Assembly (NCBI GenBank): GCA_022592435.1
Contig: JABYQS010000978.1
Coordinates: forward strand, 1-10,275
Origin: Cerioporus squamosus
Lineage: Eukaryota; Basidiomycota; Agaricomycetes; Polyporales; Polyporaceae
Length of the DNA: 10,275 nucleotides
Direction of reading: 5' to 3'
The notes under the pieces are model-generated. The model was not told where the DNA came from, made no database searches, and saw only the letters and a program-made list of their open reading frames with translations. Position 1 is the first letter of the stretch, and each line of letters starts with the position of its first letter. Of this stretch, positions 7,923 through 10,275 are shown in pieces. A program made the position numbers and the translations under genes.

Positions 7923-8567
7923 CTATGAGTCATAGTAAGGCATGGGTGCGAACCGTCGAAGCGTGCGCGGGAGAAGAATCACCGTGGTGACTCTCTGCAA
8001 CCGTGCCATGGACGAGCTGAGGAAGCACTTGGCTAACGTGAGCGAGACATCAGAACAGACCATATGACCGACGTGTCGTCCTTGTACGGCTGAGTCCGAG
8101 GCCCTAGTTGCAGCGGGCGTAACGTACGACAGCGAGCCCGCCGCAGTTCCTGTACGGAGACTACCGCTGCAGGGCTGCGGCTGTACTGTTTCCAGTGCCA
8201 TCCAAATTGTTCGACTAGGGATATTCCAGTTTGTTTCTGGCGTTGGTAGATACAGTAGCGTGGACGCATCTGCGCTGTCCGTATGCCCTCGGGGACGAGC
8301 TGGAAGCGGGCATGCAGATCGCCCAAGGGAGTGGCCCAGAAGGCATCCCGCGTACGTACGACAGATGTATATGCGCACGCCCCGAGGAATGTACTCGATG
8401 GTCATTGGTGCCCCGCGCGAGACGTCTCCCGCTCGACGCGACGCGAGAGCACGCGCCACGAAACTGAAGAACAGCGACTTCCCAGATCGGCGCGCGGGTG
8501 GTAAGGGAGATGGGGAGAAGGAGGGGAAGAGGGAGAGGGGAAGAGGTTCCATTCCCCTCCGAGGCAC
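7923..8567 (-). CDS. Doubtful minus-strand ORF of 214 codons
   Basis: An uninterrupted minus-strand frame with no recognised motif. In its favour, the minus strand is pyrimidine-rich at 8512-8546, like fungal promoter leaders. An internal ATG downstream of that tract (about 8402) would give a protein of roughly 160 residues. Against it: no domain, biased composition at the N-terminus, and frames of this length arise by chance in GC-rich DNA. Confidence 0.15.
   Translation of the reverse strand: MPRRGMEPLPLSLFPSFSPSPLPPARRSGKSLFFSFVARALASRRAGDVSRGAPMTIEYIPRGVRIYICRTYAGCLLGHSLGRSACPLPARPRGHTDSADASTLLYLPTPETNWNIPSRTIWMALETVQPQPCSGSLRTGTAAGSLSYVTPAATRASDSAVQGRHVGHMVCSDVSLTLAKCFLSSSMARLQRVTTVILLPRTLRRFAPMPYYDS
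7925..7933. promoter_or_regulatory. Second GCN4/AP-1-type site ATGAGTCAT
   Basis: Exact ATGASTCAT, set in a longer near-palindrome CTATGAGTCATAG (7923-7935). It lies in the gene-poor region 828 bases after the bZIP stop codon with no obvious target gene nearby, which weakens the case for function. Confidence 0.3.
8512..8546 (+). repeat. Polypurine tract with G-quadruplex potential
   Basis: Thirty-five consecutive purines, preceded by one T and more purines. G runs at 8505-8507, 8512-8515, 8523-8526, 8531-8533 and 8537-8540 fit a G-quadruplex pattern. Read on the minus strand it is a CT tract of the kind found before fungal transcription starts. Confidence 0.5.
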
Positions 8568-9426
8568 GATGACGGGCTGGAATCACTGCGCGTCCGAGCC
8601 GACAGGAGTCGAGCTCGAAAGTGAATGGTTAGGCGCACCTGTGCGTCGAGAGAAGTCGCGTAACCGCAATTCAGTCGGTTGCACATCGGCAGCAGGTGAC
8701 GCCTTCGGGCGTCCTGCGGCGCGTGCTTCTGGAGACTGAATACCTCGGGGACGCATACGGTGAGGGCGAGAAGCCCTAGGACCAACCGTTCGGCACTGGC
8801 ACGTCCGGAGTCGAGAGCAACGAGCGACGATTCGTCCTGGCTCCTGCCGTTGCTAGTGGGGCGTAGCCGCGCTTTCCGACACGACAGAGGTGGTCGAGCT
8901 GCCGCCGCAGAAAGAGGAGGTCGCAAAGCTCCGATGAGAAGCGCAATATAGTCGTACGGGGGCCCCCATCGTTTGTGTATTTCCTTCCTCGAGCCCCTCA
9001 TGGGGAGGGGGTTGCGCTGGAATCGCATGCCCGAGCGGGCTGTTGTGAGCCCGAGTGAGGTGAGGCATACGACACACATGCACTCACGTCTACCCGATGT
9101 ATGCATTCGCACTCCGGCGGCCGGTCATGATAGGCTGCGGATCGCGCCCCCAAGGTCGCTGCCGTCACTGCAAAACATGAGCGATTGCGCTAATGCCAGA
9201 AAAGAATTTGAAAGGAGCCGTCAAGAGCGCATGCATGGCGCTCCACGAGGTGTGGCATGTGGCCCAAGCTACAGAGTGGAGAGTGTGCTTCTGGTGAGTG
9301 CATACACTTGACTGGCACTGGCAGATTGCCTCCCGTACCTAGGCCCCGAGGAACCGGTGAAGTGTGCGCGGATTAGCGCGAGGCCCACCATAAGCGTACT
9401 AGCGTAGAAGAAGCTGCAGCTAATCC

Positions 9427-9475
9427 CTGAAAATGCACAGCTAGACTGATCCAAACATTCCACGCACCGACTTAC
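9427..9475 (-). other. Intron-like sequence on the minus strand
   Basis: Read on the minus strand, GTAAGT starts at 9475 and TTTTCAG ends at 9427, 49 bases apart, the modal intron length of this window. The flanking minus-strand frame (9269-9637) is open on both sides but has no recognised domain. Splicing in phase would lead to an early stop, so no coherent gene model results. Confidence 0.2.
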
Positions 9476-9621
9476 CCCCGCAGGCGTTTCGACGTGAACT
9501 GTCATGGTGGATAAGGTGGTCAATGAAGCAGAGATTGCACACGCGTCTTTGTTCTGTAGTAAATGGTGGGAATAATCGAAAATGCGGTAGGGGACTACCA
9601 TGTCCGATGGGTGCACCACGA

Positions 9622-9672
9622 CTAACCTTGTTACCAATCGCGGTGGGTGGTTTGGTGGTTGAACAAGGTTAG
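9622..9672. repeat. Perfect 11-bp inverted repeat (hairpin)
   Basis: CTAACCTTGTT at 9622-9632 and its exact complement AACAAGGTTAG at 9662-9672 enclose a 29-base G/T-rich spacer. It ends 171 bases before the ATG of the CWC24-like gene. It could be a cruciform-forming or protein-binding element in that promoter, or the remains of a small inverted-repeat element. Confidence 0.6.
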
Positions 9673-9745
9673 GCGCCGGCGTAGTGCTGATGAAGGCCTA
9701 AGCTTCTCTAAGCGCCCTCTGACACCGTCCTTGACGTCTTCGAGG

Positions 9746-9757
9746 CTCGAGCTCGAG
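9746..9757. repeat. 12-bp palindrome CTCGAGCTCGAG
   Basis: Perfect self-complementary sequence of two abutting CTCGAG units, 86 bases before the CWC24-like start codon. It may be a dimer binding site in the promoter; no factor is assigned. Confidence 0.5.
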
Positions 9758-9843
9758 TCAAGCGTGCGTACAGCGCAAGCCTACTTGACCTCTCACCACC
9801 ATCCTCTGCTTGTATCTGGATCCTGTCTGGCAATACTCCCGAC

Positions 9844-10275
9844 ATGGCTAGCACCGAGAACGTTACTGTGCCGTTCTTCAAGAAGAAGGGTCGCGGCCGA
9901 CCAGCGACGACACGGAAACGCTCCCAGTCGCCACCAGCCAGCGTGATGACTGTTCCTGTGCCGTCGTCCTCAAAATCAGAAGTCGTCCTTCCATCGCGGA
10001 AACAAGGTGCGAGCCTGCTGAGCGCGGGTACGAAGCGCACGTCATCACAGCGGGAGGAGGACGAGGAGGGACGGCCGGACGTGAAGTGGACAGCGGAGGG
10101 TTCGCACGTGAACGCGGCGCTGGAGATCCTGGAGGGCGACGAGGCGGAGGCGTTGCTCGCGAAGAAGCGGCGGTCAGAAGAAGGACGGAGGAGGAGGAGG
10201 ACGTGCCGGATGACGGGCTGTACCGGGGGCAGAAGGGCTACCAGTCGCACATCCGGAAGAACAAGGAGGTGCCGA
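9844..10275 (+). CDS. CWC24: Pre-mRNA-splicing factor CWC24/RNF113 family, 5' part (one base missing, cut by window end)
   Basis: CWC24 (human RNF113A) is a spliceosomal protein that acts around catalytic activation. It normally carries a CCCH zinc finger and a RING domain in its C-terminal half, beyond this window. Visible here: FFKKKGRGRP (residues 11-20) in a basic, Ser/Pro-rich N-terminus, SEVVLPSRK, LLSAGTKRT, then VKWTAEGSH and an acidic/Ala stretch up to KKRRSEE (107-113). This is followed, one frame away, by EDVPDDGLYRGQKGYQSHI and RKNKEVP, the segment that leads into the CCCH finger in the family. The frame changes within the GGA-rich run at 10177-10200, where one base appears to be missing. 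The uncorrected frame stays open to the window end as Arg/Gly-rich nonsense. The ATG at 9844 has G at -3 and +4 and is followed at once by family-like sequence. No intron is needed in the visible part. The family call rests on the joined segment; I am fairly sure of it. Confidence 0.8.
   Translation, partial: MASTENVTVPFFKKKGRGRPATTRKRSQSPPASVMTVPVPSSSKSEVVLPSRKQGASLLSAGTKRTSSQREEDEEGRPDVKWTAEGSHVNAALEILEGDEAEALLAKKRRSEEGRRRRRTCRMTGCTGGRRATSRTSGRTRRCR

Larger units (their letters stand above)
7098..9621. other. Long region without a supported gene
   Basis: About 2.5 kb follow the bZIP stop codon. A pyrimidine-rich stretch at 7264-7312 probably belongs to the 3' flank. Several open frames on both strands were examined and none has recognisable domains. 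The longest are on the minus strand at 7923-8567 and 8402-9112; they overlap each other and are compositionally biased where they cross the purine tract at 8512-8546. No tRNA, transposase, reverse transcriptase or long terminal repeat was seen. A minus-strand intron-like sequence at 9427-9475 and a GCN4-type site at 7925-7933 are listed separately. Confidence 0.5.

Noticed and set aside
8351..8360. CGTACGTACG palindrome
   Set aside because: Short alternating repeat with no context supporting function.
8402..9112. Minus-strand frame of 236 codons
   Set aside because: It overlaps the other minus-strand frame at 7923-8567, has no domain, and is Ser/Arg/Pro-biased where it crosses the purine tract.

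Overview
The window looks like nuclear DNA of a filamentous basidiomycete (probably an agaricomycete). It is GC-rich, and its genes are cut by short introns of about 45-90 bp with GTRAGT-like donors, CTNAC-type branch points and pyrimidine-CAG acceptors. Pyrimidine-rich leaders precede several start codons, and the recognisable proteins are eukaryotic or fungal. There are no bacterial operons or ribosome binding sites, and I found no tRNA, rRNA, CRISPR array or intact transposon.

Layout, all genes on the + strand. (1) 350-1494: an unrecognised spliced gene with at least four introns and one reading-frame conflict near 606-692. (2) 1849-4085: a six-exon gene of about 478 codons. It encodes a short coiled-coil and proline/serine-rich N-terminus joined to a complete mannose-1-phosphate guanylyltransferase of the bacterial ManC type, which makes GDP-mannose. 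(3) 4086-5937: mostly empty, with a G-quadruplex motif just behind the ManC-like gene and a doubtful 52-codon ORF. (4) 5938-7097: a bZIP transcription factor with a CYS-3/MetR/Zip1-like basic region and a perfect leucine zipper. Its leader holds either two upstream ORFs or a 58-bp intron that removes both uORF start codons. (5) 7098-9843: about 2.7 kb with no gene I can defend, but with a GCN4/AP-1-type site, a purine tract, a hairpin and a palindrome. (6) 9844 to the window end: the 5' part of a CWC24/RNF113-family splicing factor.

The genes do not form an obvious pathway. A nucleotide-sugar enzyme, a sulfur/amino-acid-type bZIP regulator and a spliceosome factor are ordinary housekeeping neighbours. 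Two perfect ATGASTCAT sites, one of them about 290 bp before the ManC-like gene, hint at bZIP control, but this is only inference.

The most important caution is that all three recognisable genes lack exactly one base inside conserved coding sequence (about 3279, 6866 and 10177-10200). Each repairs to a continuous frame with one added base. The shared direction points to deletion errors in the assembly rather than three separate pseudogenes. I found no convincing previously undescribed multi-gene system. The best leads are the bacterial-type ManC with its fungal N-terminal extension, and the uORF/retained-intron arrangement before the bZIP gene.
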